A DNA stretch of 64,000 nucleotides from CAWJAP01 sp963834365. Lineage in GTDB: Bacteria > Acidobacteriota > Vicinamibacteria > Vicinamibacterales > Vicinamibacteraceae. This document shows positions 20,349 to 30,400 of this stretch, one piece after another. The translations under genes were made by a program, and so were the position numbers. Each line of letters begins with the position of its first letter. The stretch's first letter is position 1. The stretch covers positions 402,342 through 466,341 of the forward strand of contig CAWIBS010000035.1 in assembly GCA_963834365.1 (NCBI GenBank), given 5' to 3'. Below the pieces are notes generated by a model. It did not search any database and was not told the DNA's origin. It was given only the letters and a program-made list of their open reading frames with translations.

Positions 20349-20666
20349 CTACAGGTACTTCAGGAGGCCGCGCATGGCGTCATAGAGCGCGCCGGCGAGC
20401 GCCTTGACGAGCGGAGACACCTCCCCGTCCCTGACGGCATCGGCGACGGTCACCGGGTCAGTGAGGAGGAGCCAGATGGTGGCTGCGGCAAGCGTCGCTG
20501 CCACAACCGCCACGGCGCCGAAAACGCTGATGCTGAGACGGGCCAGTCCCACGATCGGAGTCCGCGTAGCGTCGAGGTTCGACCACAGTGGACGAACCCC
20601 GACCGCCGGAGGTTCGGTGCCGCTGCCTGACGTCGAAACGCGGCGCACCGCGCTCGGATCATACAA
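20349..20666 (-). CDS. Small single-pass membrane protein, unknown function
   Basis: A 105-residue frame with one strong membrane helix (LSISVFGAVAVVAATLAAAT followed by IWLLL) and an amphipathic C-terminus VADAVRDGEVSPLVKALAGA. It ends within a CTGAAG-type palindromic repeat, where the stop codon lies (20351-20349). No recognisable family. Composition and the single clean helix favour a real gene. It may be the last gene of the minus-strand series from 26.1 kb, although a 280-bp repeat region separates it. Confidence 0.5.
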   Translation of the reverse strand: MYDPSAVRRVSTSGSGTEPPAVGVRPLWSNLDATRTPIVGLARLSISVFGAVAVVAATLAAATIWLLLTDPVTVADAVRDGEVSPLVKALAGALYDAMRGLLKYL

Positions 20667-20687
20667 CCGCCCGCGCCGGGACCGGTG

Positions 20688-20985
20688 ACCAGAGCAACGA
20701 CCAGTGACAAGCTACCAGAGGCCAGAGGCAACGACGAGTGACCAACTACCAGCGACCAGGAACCCGCATCCCAGTGACCAGCTACCAGCGACCACTACGC
20801 ATCACATGACGTATTACTGCTCTGGAACCGTGAAGTTATCGAGGGCTTCGCAGGCAACTGGTCACTGGCATTTGTGAGCTAGTGGCTGGCGTTAGCTAGT
20901 CACGTCGTAGCTGGTCACCTCGTAGCTGGTCACTTGTAGCTGGAGTTAGCTGGTCACTGGTAGCTGGTCACTGGTCGCTGGATCG
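20688..20985. repeat. Large imperfect inverted repeat built of GACCAGCTACCA units
   Basis: The left arm (20688-20796) is made of variants of GTGACCAGCTACCAGCGACC. The right arm (20860-20985) carries the reverse complement, TAGCTGGTCACTGGT units, at least five times. About 65 bases of ordinary sequence lie between. The right arm runs into the M16 peptidase gene, giving its C-terminus (TSDQLPVTS) and stop codon. Confidence 0.85.
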
Positions 20986-22347
20986 AAGCTGGCCGGCAGC
21001 TCCTCGGGCGGCCCCAGGCCGAGGGCGTCGAGGTCTCCGGTCCGACTCCGATCGCCGACAATCACGACCTGCAGGTCGCGAGTGGGCAGATACCGGCGTG
21101 CCACGTCCAGCACGTCGGCCTCGGTGACCCCGCGGACGGCGGCGACGAACCGGTCGAAATAGTCGTCGGGCAGGTCGTGGAGCACGAGCTGGCTGACCGC
21201 ACGCGCGATCTGGTCAGCGGTCTCGAAGTTGCGCGGATAGCCGCGCGTGAGGGCCGCGTGTGCCCGGGTCAGCTCTGCCGGTGTGAGTCGGTCGAGGACC
21301 CGAGATCGCCGCGATCTCGGCGATCACGTCCGCCACGGCCTCCGCGGTCGCATCGCTCTGGACGCTGGCCTGGACGGCGAAGGGGCCGGCCTGCCGCCGG
21401 TAGTCGAACGACGAACGCGCGCCGTACGTGAACCCCTTCTCCTCACGGAGCTTCAGGTTGATCCGGCTGACGAACGCGCCGCCCAGCGCCGTGTTCAGGA
21501 CCGTCAGCGCCGGGTAGTCGGGTGTCGAACGTGCGGCGGCGATCCGCCCGATCCTCAACTCGGACTGCGCCGCGCCGGCGCGGTGCACCAACGCAATGCT
21601 CGACCCGGTCGCGGACGGCGTTGGCTCGTCGGTCACGGTCGCACGGTTCGACGACGTCCCGGTCGCAGGCCACGCCCGCTCGACCAGCGCCACGACCTCG
21701 TCGTGCGAGATGTCGCCGACCGCGATCAGCGTCGGGCTCGAGGCGAGGAACACATCGTGATGGAACGCCCGGAGCTCGTCCACGGTCATGGCAGCGACGG
21801 CGGACTCCGATCCCAGCGACGTGTGGCCGTACGGATGCGACGCCGTACAGCCGCCAGGCGAAGCACCCGCTCTGCCACGGCTCCAGGGACGTCGCGGAGC
21901 TGGAGCAGGCGGCTGACGCGATTGTCGCGCACGCGCGCGACATCCGCCTCGTCGAACCTGCGGACGCTGGACGACGCCGGCGAGGATGGCGAGCGCGCGG
22001 TCGGCGAACCGTGCCAGCGTGACGATCGACACCGTCGTCGCGTCCACGCCCACTTCCGTGTCGAGCTGCGAGCCGATGCGGGCCAGCGCGTCGTGCAGCG
22101 TCAGCGCGTCGAGGTCGGTCGTGCCCTCGTCCAGCAGATCCGCCGTCAGCGCCGACAACCCATGCCGGTCCGGCGGGTCCGCCGCGCTGCCGGTCGGGAA
22201 CAGGGCCGTGAGCGACAGCACGGGCACGTCCCGGTGCTCGACCGTCCAGACGCGGAACCCGTCGGCACGCGTGTGCTTGCGGATCGGCGGGAACCGGATC
22301 GACGCCTCGGGGCCGAGCGCCGGCAGCTTCGACCGATCGACGTTCAC
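20946..22347 (-). CDS. M16 peptidase family protein, inactive-type subunit (three frameshifts)
   Basis: M16 fold protein of about 466 residues. The GTG start at 22347 overlaps the stop of the upstream M16 gene (GTGA). The first domain reads FRVWTVEHRDVPVLSLTALF, then GLSALTADLLDEGTTDLDAL, where active members have HxxEH; the zinc motif is missing. The C-terminal half keeps LREEKGFTYGARSSFDYRRQ. This is the layout of the non-catalytic partner of two-chain M16 peptidases. The frame changes near 21950, 21845 and 21298. The final residues ASFDPATSDQLPVTS and the stop are encoded by the repeat arm. It probably pairs with the product of 22344-23653 in the cell envelope or cytosol; no signal peptide is seen. 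Confidence 0.8.
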
Positions 22348-23653
22348 GAGACCTCCGCCTTCGACGAGCCGGCCAGCGCCAGCGACGCCCGGCCGGCGGG
22401 CACGACGCTCAGCGCGACCCGGCGATCGGCGGACAGGACGCGGGATGCATCGCGCAGATCCAGAGGGGTCAGGCGGCGGTACCTCGCGAGGTCCTCGGTG
22501 AAGTACCCGGGATCCGACCGCATGACGTTGTAGGCATTCAGCTGGTCGGACTTGCCGCTGAATCCCCCCACGGTCTGCAGCCGGTAGACGAAGTGCGCCT
22601 CGGCCTGGGCGAGGCCCGCGTGCCATCTCGTCGTCGGTCGGTCCGTCGCTGGACACCACGGCGATGGCTTCCGTGATCGCCTGGTCGATCTCGGCGAGGT
22701 CGTGGCCGGGTGCGGCGGTGGCCACGATCTGGAACAACCCCTCGAGCTCGCGCGACTGCTGGGCCGCCGAGACGTCGAGCGCGACGCGCCGCTCGTGCAC
22801 GAGCGTGCGGTAGAGGCGCGAGGTCTTGCCGTTGGCGAGCACGTCGGCGACCAGATCGAGTGCTGCGTCGCCGGCGGCGAACAGCGCCGGCGAGCGCCAC
22901 GCCAGATAGAGGCGGGGCAGCTCGACGCGATCCTCGAGGACCAGGCGCACCTCGCTCGTGAGCTCGCCGTCCGGCGGCACCACGACCGGATGAAGGTCGG
23001 GCCCGCGCGGCAAATCGCCGAAGTAGGCGCGCACCAGGTCGAGGGCTGCCGGGATGTCGATGTCCCCGGCCAGCGCCAGCGAGGCGTTGCCCGGATGGTA
23101 GTACCTGCGAGAAAAACCCGCGCACGTCAGCGAGCGATGCCGCCCGCAGGTCCGGCGTGAAACCGATCGTCGGCCAGTGATACGGATGGTCCGATGCATA
23201 AACGGCGGCGGACATCGCCATACCCGCCAGTCCGTACGGACGATTCTCGTAGTTCTGGCGCCGTTCGTTGATCACCACCTCGCGCTGAGTGTCGAACTTG
23301 GCCTGCGTCAGAGCCGGCAGCAGATACCCCATCCGGTCGGACTCGAGCCACAGGGCGAGCTCCAGCGCGCCGGTGGGCACCACCTCCCAGTAGTTCGTGC
23401 GATCCGCGTTGGTCGAGCCATTGAGCGAGGCCCCGGCCTCCTGGAGCGGCGGAAAGAACCCGTGGTCGTGATGCGCCGACCCCTCGAACATCAAGTGCTC
23501 GAACAGGTGCGCGAACCCGGTGAGTCCCGGCTGCTCGTTCTTCGACCCGACGTGGTACCAGAGATTGACGGCGACGATCGGCAGGTCGCGATCCTCGTGC
23601 AGGATGACGTCGAGCCCGTTGTCGAGTGTGACCTTGCTGTAGGCAATCTCCAC
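22344..23653 (-). CDS. M16 zinc peptidase, catalytic subunit (two frameshifts)
   Basis: Zinc metallopeptidase of about 436 residues. A GTG start at 23653 gives V/MEIAYSKVTLDNGLDVILHE. The inverted zinc motif HxxEH is present in TGFAHLFEHLMFEG, with the distal glutamate region FDTQREVVINERRQ about 75 residues later; LNGSTNADRTNYWEVVP is also typical. The frame changes near 23105 and 22612. The C-terminus TEDLARYRRLTPLDLRDASR is standard. No signal peptide is apparent, unlike the fused M16 protein at 61.3 kb. Mrp lies 57 bases upstream, and the inactive subunit follows with an overlap. Confidence 0.85.
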
Positions 23654-23710
23654 GAATGACCCCTGCCTGCGGAGCAGCCGGGCGACACGCGCGACGCAGC
23701 CGGGCGGTGG

Positions 23711-24802
23711 TCAGCCCACCGGCGTCAACGGAATCGTCCGCTTGAAGCTCGCGATGGAGAGCTGGGCCGCCGTCTGCTCCGCCACGGACTGGAGCGCGCG
23801 CGCCGCGATCGAATCGGGTTCGGCGATCACGATCGGCACGCCCCGATCGCCGCCGACGCGCACCGGCTCGTACAGCGGCACGCGTCCGAGGAACGGCAGG
23901 TCGAGCTCGTCCGCCAGGCGCTCGCCCCCGCCCTTCCCGAACAAGTCGCTCTCGTGCTGGCAGCTCGGGCAGACGAAATGGCTCATGTTCTCGACCAGGC
24001 CCAGCGTCGGGATCCCGAGCTTCCGGTACATGAGCACGGCGCGGCGCGTGTCCGCGAGCGACACGGTCTGCGGCGTCGTGACCACGACCGCTCCCGACAC
24101 CGGCACGGTCTGGCTCAGGCTGAGTGCGACGTCGCCCGTCCCGGGCGGCATGTCCACGATCAGGTAGTCGAGCTCGGGCCACCGCACCTCGCGGAAGAAC
24201 TGCTGCACGATGCCGTGCAGCATCGGCCCCCGCCAGATGACCGGCGCGTCATCGTCGGCCAGAAACCCCATCGACACCACGTGGATCCCATACTTCGACG
24301 CCGGCGCGATCTTGTCGCCGTCGGCGCCGAGGCGGGTCTTCACCCCGAGCATGATCGGCACGTTGGGGCCGTAGATGTCGCCGTCGATCATCCCGACCCG
24401 TCCGCCGAGCCGGGCCAGAGCGACGGCCAGATTGACCGAGACCGTGGTCTTGCCGACACCGCCCTTTCCCGCGCCGACGGCGACGATGTTGCGGATGCCC
24501 GGGATCGGGGCCCGCCCGGCATCGGGAGCGCGGGCAGCTCTCACGCTCGCCGTCATCTCGACTTCGACGTCGATCACACCAGCAACGCCCCGCACCGCGG
24601 CAATCGCCTCGTCACGGAGCCGGTCCTTCACCGGGCATGCGGGTGTCGTCAGCTCGATGGCGAACGAGACGCGCCCGCCGTCGATGTGCAGCCGCTTGAC
24701 GAAGCCCAGCGCCACGATGTCCTTGTGGAGATCTGGATCCTGGACCACGCGCAGCGCGTCGAGGACGGCGGCTTCCGAGACGGCAGACGGACCGGACGGC
24801 AT
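23711..24802 (-). CDS. mrp: Iron-sulfur cluster carrier protein Mrp/ApbC
   Basis: P-loop ATPase of 363 residues that carries Fe-S clusters to apoproteins. Residues 1-90 form a MIP18/DUF59 domain (VLDALRVVQDPDLHKDIVAL, LTTPACPVKDRL). The NBP35-type domain has the deviant Walker A VGAGKGGVGKTTVSVNLAVA, then MIDGDIYGPNVPIMLG, LIVDMPPGTGDVALSLSQ and the cluster-binding CxxC in HFVCPSCQHESDLFG. No frameshift. It lies in the minus-strand series between DUF4870 and the M16 pair. Confidence 0.92.
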   Translation of the reverse strand: MPSGPSAVSEAAVLDALRVVQDPDLHKDIVALGFVKRLHIDGGRVSFAIELTTPACPVKDRLRDEAIAAVRGVAGVIDVEVEMTASVRAARAPDAGRAPIPGIRNIVAVGAGKGGVGKTTVSVNLAVALARLGGRVGMIDGDIYGPNVPIMLGVKTRLGADGDKIAPASKYGIHVVSMGFLADDDAPVIWRGPMLHGIVQQFFREVRWPELDYLIVDMPPGTGDVALSLSQTVPVSGAVVVTTPQTVSLADTRRAVLMYRKLGIPTLGLVENMSHFVCPSCQHESDLFGKGGGERLADELDLPFLGRVPLYEPVRVGGDRGVPIVIAEPDSIAARALQSVAEQTAAQLSIASFKRTIPLTPVG

Positions 24803-24812
24803 GATCGTTAGT

Positions 24813-25194
24813 CTACAGCGAGCCGATCGGCTTCTCGGCCTGCTTCTCCGCGATATCGCCGAGATAAGGCAGCTTGAATCGATCGCCCTGGAACGCCTTG
24901 ATCATGAGCAGGACCCACAGCACGAGGAGGCTGAGCGTCAGCGCCGCCCACAGCAGCAGCAGCACAATCCACCCGAGGAAGGGAATCACGAGGAGCACGC
25001 TGGCAATGATGCTGTAGACGAATCCAGAGCGCGAACACGGCCAGGCCGGTCACGATCGACTGCATCGCGTGGAAGCGGACGAACTGGCTCTCCTTTTCGA
25101 TGGCGAAGAAGATGACCCCGGTGATGGGGCCGAGCAGATAGCTCAGCGCCGCAGCAATGTTGGACTCGAGGCCACTGCTCGACTTCTCGATCAT
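24813..25194 (-). CDS. DUF4870 small membrane protein (one frameshift)
   Basis: About 126 residues with three hydrophobic segments. It starts MIEKSSSGLESNIAAALSYL, then LGPITGVIFFAIEKESQFVR and FHAMQSIVTGLAVFALW, the DUF4870 pattern. After a frame change near 25020 it continues as SVLLVIPFLGWIVLLLLWAA and ends QGDRFKLPYLGDIAEKQAEK. The family is integral to the inner membrane and of unknown function. It lies 10 bases upstream of mrp on the same strand. Confidence 0.8.
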
Positions 25195-25310
25195 GGGCGG
25201 TCCCTCCTTCGCGGGCTCATGTCGGACGAGTGCCCCATCATACTGGCTCCGGGTGGGTGCCTACGGACGGAGGGATGGTCGGACGGGCGGGCAGCGCGGC
25301 GTTGCCCGCG

Positions 25311-25685
25311 CTACCTCACGCCGAAGCGTTCGCGCGTGGACTGCCGGAGCAGGACCCAGAGAGCGTAGCCGCCCAGCGCGGTTCCGAACGGCGGGACGAA
25401 CACGTCGATTGCGGCGAGCGCGAGGCCGACCGGTCGTGCCCAGGGATGTCGGAGGCGGAGGCCGCGGCCGGTGACGGTGCTGGCGGCCGCGAACGCGATG
25501 AGCGCGACGCCCAGGCCGGTGAAGAGCACCGTGGCCACCTGGCCCGGCAGCGGCGGCGCTTCACCGGTCGCGCCGAGCACCGCCGCCGCCGCGGCAAGCG
25601 GCAGCAGCGCGAGGCCGGCCAGCCCTGCGAGCGCACCCGAGACGATGTAGAGCAGTCCCAGAAGATCGACGTGGCGGTCCACCAT
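25311..25685 (-). CDS. Four-helix membrane protein of unknown function
   Basis: A 124-residue protein that is almost wholly hydrophobic: LLGLLYIVSGALAGLAGLAL, LLPLAAAAAVLGATGE, ATVLFTGLGVALIAFAAAST and RPVGLALAAIDVFVPPFGTA, then GYALWVLLRQSTRERFG. Such short four-helix proteins with a polar tail are common in Acidobacteria. I cannot assign a family with confidence. Its ATG overlaps the stop of the zinc-finger gene upstream (TAATG), so the two are translationally coupled. Confidence 0.65.
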   Translation of the reverse strand: MVDRHVDLLGLLYIVSGALAGLAGLALLPLAAAAAVLGATGEAPPLPGQVATVLFTGLGVALIAFAAASTVTGRGLRLRHPWARPVGLALAAIDVFVPPFGTALGGYALWVLLRQSTRERFGVR

Positions 25686-26125
25686 TACCCGACCGACACC
25701 AGGACCAGGATCTCCGTTGGCACCGATCGGCGCGGCCCGAGCGTCAGGCGCAGGCGCGCGCCGTCGCGGATCCCCGGCGGCAGCGCCACCGGAACGGCGC
25801 GCTCTTCGAGTGCGTCACCCAGCCCGCCGCACGGCGCGCAGGGCTCGCTCCACGTTTCGCCGCGGCCGCCGCAGGCGGCGCACGTGCGCCGCAGCGGCAC
25901 GGTGACGATCACTTCACAGCCACGACTGGCGTCGGCGGGCGACACTCGGACGTGCGCTTCGGCGCGACGCTCGACCGCGGCCGCTCCCCCGAAGGCCTCA
26001 CGCATGCGCGCGACCGCGCCGGCGAGCGACGGAAAGTCGATCGCCACTTCGTCCGAGAAACAGACGCGCGCCACGTCGGCGGGAAACGCCGCGTCGTGAC
26101 CGAGCCGCGCGACATCGTGAGGCAT
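25685..26125 (-). CDS. Protein with a single DnaJ-type zinc-finger pair and substrate-binding-like tail
   Basis: A 146-residue frame from the ATG at 26125 (MPHDVARLGHDAAFPADVAR). The centre has two CxxCGGxG motifs, CAACGGRGETWSEPCAPCGG, equivalent to half of the four-repeat DnaJ zinc domain. After it come ALEERAVPVALPPGIRDGAR and LRLTLGPRRSVPTEILVLVS, like a DnaJ C-terminal sheet. There is no J domain (no HPD). It may be a truncated DnaJ-like protein working with the coupled membrane protein downstream; this is speculation from position. The frame is open upstream to 26395 but that part is not protein-like. Confidence 0.65.
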   Translation of the reverse strand: MPHDVARLGHDAAFPADVARVCFSDEVAIDFPSLAGAVARMREAFGGAAAVERRAEAHVRVSPADASRGCEVIVTVPLRRTCAACGGRGETWSEPCAPCGGLGDALEERAVPVALPPGIRDGARLRLTLGPRRSVPTEILVLVSVG

Positions 26126-26276
26126 ATCGATGCTGTCTGCCCTCGGGCGCCTACGATAGAAACGCGCCACACCCTTGTCAAGGACACTGCATTCCCGTGC
26201 CGATGATCCAGGGGAGGCTGTCGTCGTGCGTGCGCCCGTCGGCCGCACGCCGCCGCCTGCTGATCGAACCGGATCG

Positions 26277-26492
26277 ATGCGCGAGCGCGTCCGGGTAATC
26301 GACCCGGATCGGCGAATCTTGACGAAAGAGTGCCAGATGTGTCCGGAGTTGATGCGGGTCTTCGCGTCGGAGCGCGAGGAGAAAATCCCGGGCACCGCTC
26401 AGGTGGTCAGACGCGTCAACCGTGAATGGCGCCGCCCGGAATGCGACGATTTCGAGAATGTGGAAGACGAACTCGACGGCGCCTCGAATTGA
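26277..26492 (+). CDS. Possible small protein, unknown
   Basis: A 71-residue frame from the ATG at 26277 (MRERVRVIDPDRRILTKECQ), with CQMCPELMRVFASEREEKIP and an acidic end DDFENVEDELDGASN. Codon third positions are fairly GC-rich, but there is no clear ribosome-binding site and no known family. It is the only candidate in the 468 bp between 26125 and 26594; otherwise nothing is seen there. Confidence 0.3.
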   Translation: MRERVRVIDPDRRILTKECQMCPELMRVFASEREEKIPGTAQVVRRVNREWRRPECDDFENVEDELDGASN

Positions 26493-26593
26493 TCCAGAAG
26501 GCGCCTGTCTCCCCCTGCCTCGAGAACGGGCGCGGGCCCGGGTTCCCATCCCCGACCCACCCGTCCCGCCTGCGCAACAGGGCGCACGGTGAT

Positions 26594-26815
26594 TCAGCTC
26601 GCGCCGAGCGTCAGCAGGATTTCCCGCCGCAGCGGGCGATCCATCTGCTCGAAATTGAGCGCCGTCTCACACTCGTCGCACAGGACCTCGACGACCTTCG
26701 GCCGGTCCTCGTCCTGGACATCGACGCGCGCGTCCTCCAGACGCAGCACGTGGACCTGCAGCGTTTTCACCTGAAAGCTTTTTCCGTTCCCACAATTCGG
26801 GCAGGTCAAGGACAT
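26594..26815 (-). CDS. Small zinc-ribbon protein
   Basis: A 73-residue protein starting MSLTCPNCGNGKSFQVKTLQ and ending RREILLTLGAS. Two CxxC knuckles (CPNCG at residues 5-9 and CDECE near residue 47) would bind one zinc. The spacing and small size fit nucleic-acid or partner-binding zinc ribbons. Function unknown. It stands alone on the minus strand and has no frameshift. Confidence 0.65.
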   Translation of the reverse strand: MSLTCPNCGNGKSFQVKTLQVHVLRLEDARVDVQDEDRPKVVEVLCDECETALNFEQMDRPLRREILLTLGAS

Positions 26816-26962
26816 CCCGGGACGGTCTCCAGCCGTCTTCTGCGGCCGCAGTAAGGCGGCAAGTTCGGCTGATTGTATGGGATGGCCCAGATCGACGCAA
26901 TTACGAAGCAGACGAAGTGCGCCTGCGAAGCAGAAAAAGTGCGCCCGCGGACGAGGTCGTGC

Positions 26963-27196
26963 CTACTCGTCCGAGTCGTCCAGTTCAGCCGGTTCACCGA
27001 AATGGATCACTTGTCCGGCGCGATGGCCGGCGAAGACGCAGTGCGGGCCCTTGGCTTCGAGCGAAATCAGGGTGACGTCCCAGACGCGGGCGCGGTAAGC
27101 CACCGCGACACAGCCGCACGGCAACCCCTCGAGCGCCTCGAACTCGAAGCTAGTCTTGGACCTCGTCCGTCGAGCGGGTGTAGCCGCGGTCATCAT
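26963..27196 (-). CDS. Hypothetical 77-residue protein
   Basis: Begins MMTAATPARRTRSKTSFEFE, preceded on the minus strand by a GGGAGA-type site 8-9 bases upstream. It continues LEGLPCGCVAVAYRARVWDV and TLISLEAKGPHCVFAGHRAG, and ends in an acidic tail ELDDSDE. It reads as a compact beta-rich protein with three cysteines. No family recognised. Confidence 0.5.
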   Translation of the reverse strand: MMTAATPARRTRSKTSFEFEALEGLPCGCVAVAYRARVWDVTLISLEAKGPHCVFAGHRAGQVIHFGEPAELDDSDE

Positions 27197-27488
27197 GGCG
27201 GTTCTCCCTGGTTTCTCTCTGCTCGCTCCCGCAAGCCCCCGTTGAATCTCCCGAGAGCTCCCTATGCAAATCCAACTCCAGACGCGGTTGCCGGCGGCAG
27301 CCCAGCGGTGAGCACTGCCTGAGGCTGCCGGCTGCGCGCACGGCCAGCTTCCGGTCCGCTCTCCTGTATATCGGCGGCGGCGCGTTCCGGTGCAGCGGCC
27401 GTTATCTGGTCAACGCCGGCCGGCCCCGCCGCGAACGCCACCACGACAGGTCTGAAGCCCTGTCCCACCTCAGCGATCCTGTCTTGAT
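27197..27488. other. Spacer without a convincing gene
   Basis: 292 bp between the hypothetical gene and addA. A hairpin with 6-bp stem GACAGG/CCTGTC around TCTGAAGC (about 27448-27467) has the CTGAAG core of the repeat family and follows the addA stop by about 20 bases, so it may mark the transcript end. A minus-strand frame at 27262-27468 is not protein-like. Confidence 0.4.
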
Positions 27489-30400
27489 CTACGGCTGCAA
27501 CAGAATTCCGGTTGCATCGACGCCGGGCGACAGCGCGCGCACAGCCCGCACATACGCCTCGAGCTGTGCCGTGTGACCAGGCTCTGCAGGGCCTGTCTTG
27601 ATTTCGACCACGACCAGCGACCCGTCAGCACGCCTCAGCAGGCAGTCGATCGTGCCCCGCAAGATGGCCTCACCTTCGCGTACGGAAAACGGAACCTCGA
27701 ATTCCGCGTGCGCGTCGCGGAAGATGTCGATGACGTCGGGCCGGCGCGCCAGTCCGCCAGTAGAGGGCGGCCGCGCGCTCGACAACCGCGTGCTCGTCGC
27801 GCAGCACCACGCGCTCCTCGTCGCTGAGGAGCGTGTGCGCCAGGGAGTGCAGCTCATCGCCGACGCCGGTGCCCGGCGGACAACGGTGCATGAGCCGATG
27901 GACGATACGGCCGACAATCCGCCCCTCGCTCGTGCCGTCGCGCAGACTATTCGAACGACGATGATGCCGTGACGGCGCTCGTGAGCGCGAGCCGCGCCAT
28001 CGCGGTGGAAGCGGCGGTCGCATCAAGCGTCTCCTCCCCGTCGCCCGGGTCACCCGTGGCCTCGACCGCGACAGGTGGTGGCGTCCCCGCTGTCGCCCGT
28101 GGCTCGAGCGACGAGACGCGCCACACGTGCACGCCGCTCCGGCCCGTCCATGAAAGATGCGCACCGTCGCTGGCCGGGCCAGCTGAAGCGAGGAGCGACT
28201 GGAGGGTTGGCGGCAGGATCGCGCCGAGACTGCCGGTCCCGGGCTTGAACGCGCCGTCCTTCAGGACCGAGGACAGATACAAGTTGTCGCGCGCCCGCGT
28301 CAGGCCCACGTAGAGCAGGCGCTTGGTTTCCTCACGCTCGACGACCGGCTCGATCGCGTCAGCCTCGGAGAGGAACGCATCGATCGAGACCGACGCCTCG
28401 GGATTGGTCGCATCGAAGCGGACGCGGATCGGATGCCGACGCTGCGCGACGCCGCGCGCGAGATTGACGAGGAAGACGATGGGAAACTCGAGTCCCTTCG
28501 AGGCATGGACGGTCATCAGGCTGACCGCGTCAATCGCTTCGAGGACGGCGTTGGCTTCGTCGCCGATCGCCAGCCGGTCGATGTGCGAGGCGATGCGATC
28601 GAGGGTGGCGTAGCCGCGGTTCTCGATCCGCCGGACGAGCGTCCGGAACTTCTTGACGTTCTCGCGTGCCTGCCGGGCGCGCGCGCCAGCGAGCTCGCGG
28701 ACATACGCGCAGGACGCCAGCGCGTGGTCCAGAAGCTCGGACGGGAGGAGCCGGTCCACGCGCGAGAGCCAGTCGGCGACGGCCAGCCGCGTGGCATCCA
28801 GCACGTCGCGATCCTCGGACGACAACCGGTCGCGCGCGGCGGGGGGCGCGTCGGCGACGAGCGCCGCCGCGAGATCGGGCCCGAGCCGTGCCAGCGCTTC
28901 GTCGGACAGGCGCACGACGCGTGACCGCAACAGGGCGGCCGTCCGCAGGTTCGAGTGGGGCACGGCCAGGAACCGGACGAGCGCGACCAGATCCTTGATC
29001 TCGTCGGCATCGAAGAATCCCAGTCCCTTGTAGACGTGCGTTGGAATCCCCTCGCGCTCCAGCGCCCGCTCGAACTCGCGGTGCGAATCCCGTGAGCGGA
29101 ACAGGATGGCGATGTCCGCGGGTGTCGCTGGACGCGCCACGCCCGTCTCCCGATCGCGGACCGTCACTGTGTCGAGCAGCCGCGCGATTTCGGCGGCGAC
29201 CCGGCCGGCGACGAGGCCGATCTCCTCGGCGACCACGAGCCCGAGCGGCGTCGGACCGCTGGCGGCGCCCGGGTCAATCGGAAAGCGGTCGGCATCGGCA
29301 AAGCTGAAGGCATCGGCCCGCGCCGACGGGATTGCGACCTGCTCGCAGATGTCGTTGATGGCGGCCAGCAGCGCCGGTTGCGCCCGGAAACTGCGCGAGA
29401 TGACACGGCGGCCCCCGCCGTCCGGCCGAAGCCGCGCAATCGTGCCGGCCGCCTCGTCGAGCAGCGTCACGTCGGCATCCCGAAAGCGATAGATCGACTG
29501 CTTGCGGTCCCCGACGATGAAGAGGCTCGGGAGGAGCGGGGCCTCGTGCACCAGCCCGACGCCCTCGCCCCACGACTCGACGAGCAGGGCCACCAGCTCC
29601 CACTGCAGGCGGCTGGTGTCCTGGAACTCGTCCACCAGCACATGGTGATAGCGCGCCTCGAGCCTGTAGCGGCTCTGCGAGAACTCGTCCATCTGCCGCA
29701 GCAGATCGACCGCCCGGGCGATCAGCTCGGGAAAGTCCACGACGTCGCGCTCGGCGAGGATGCGCCGGTAGCGATCCGTGGTGACCGCGAACAGGCGGCT
29801 GACGCCACGCGCGAGGATCACGTTGACGTCGCGTGACCAGGCGGCCAGCGCCTCGCCGACCGCCGGCGCGGCCTTGGCCAGCGCCTGGCCGTGGCGCCGC
29901 CAGGCGGCATCGGACAGCGCGTCGCCGGCACGGTAGCCGTGCGGTCGCGATCGGGGCTTGCCCTCCTGCGTCAGGAAGTAGCTGCGGAGCGCATCGGTGA
30001 TCGCCGACAGCGCCTCGGGCGTCGTCACCTCGTCGCGGTCGAGAGCGCGAAGGTCCGCGGCGATCACCTGAAAGCGCGCATCCTGCACCGGCCCGTCGGC
30101 CAGGAATCGCGCCAGCCCGCCGGGCGCCGACCGGACCGCGTCGCGCAGCTGCGCAGCGGCTCGCCGGGTGGCGGTCGCGACATCCAGATGCGCGGGCGCG
30201 TGGTGCAAGTAGCGGGCGAGCCCCGCCGGCACGACCAGGCGCCGGTCGAGCAGGTGCGCCAGCCCGTCGCGCAGGCGATGCGGGGCGAGCCGCGCCAGCA
30301 CCAGCGCCACGTTCTCGTCCTCGCGCGCGAGACCGCGCGCCATCCGCAGCGACTCGTCGAGCGCCGCATCCACCAGCCGCGCCGTCTCCGTCTCGTCCGC

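Noticed and set aside
26178..26549. Minus-strand 123-codon frame
   Set aside because: Begins with Arg/Gly-rich low-complexity residues, no ribosome-binding site, no family pattern; the plus-strand alternative is slightly better and is itself listed at low confidence.
27262..27468. Minus-strand 68-codon frame after addA
   Set aside because: Composition is that of random high-GC sequence and it spans a hairpin; no start signal.
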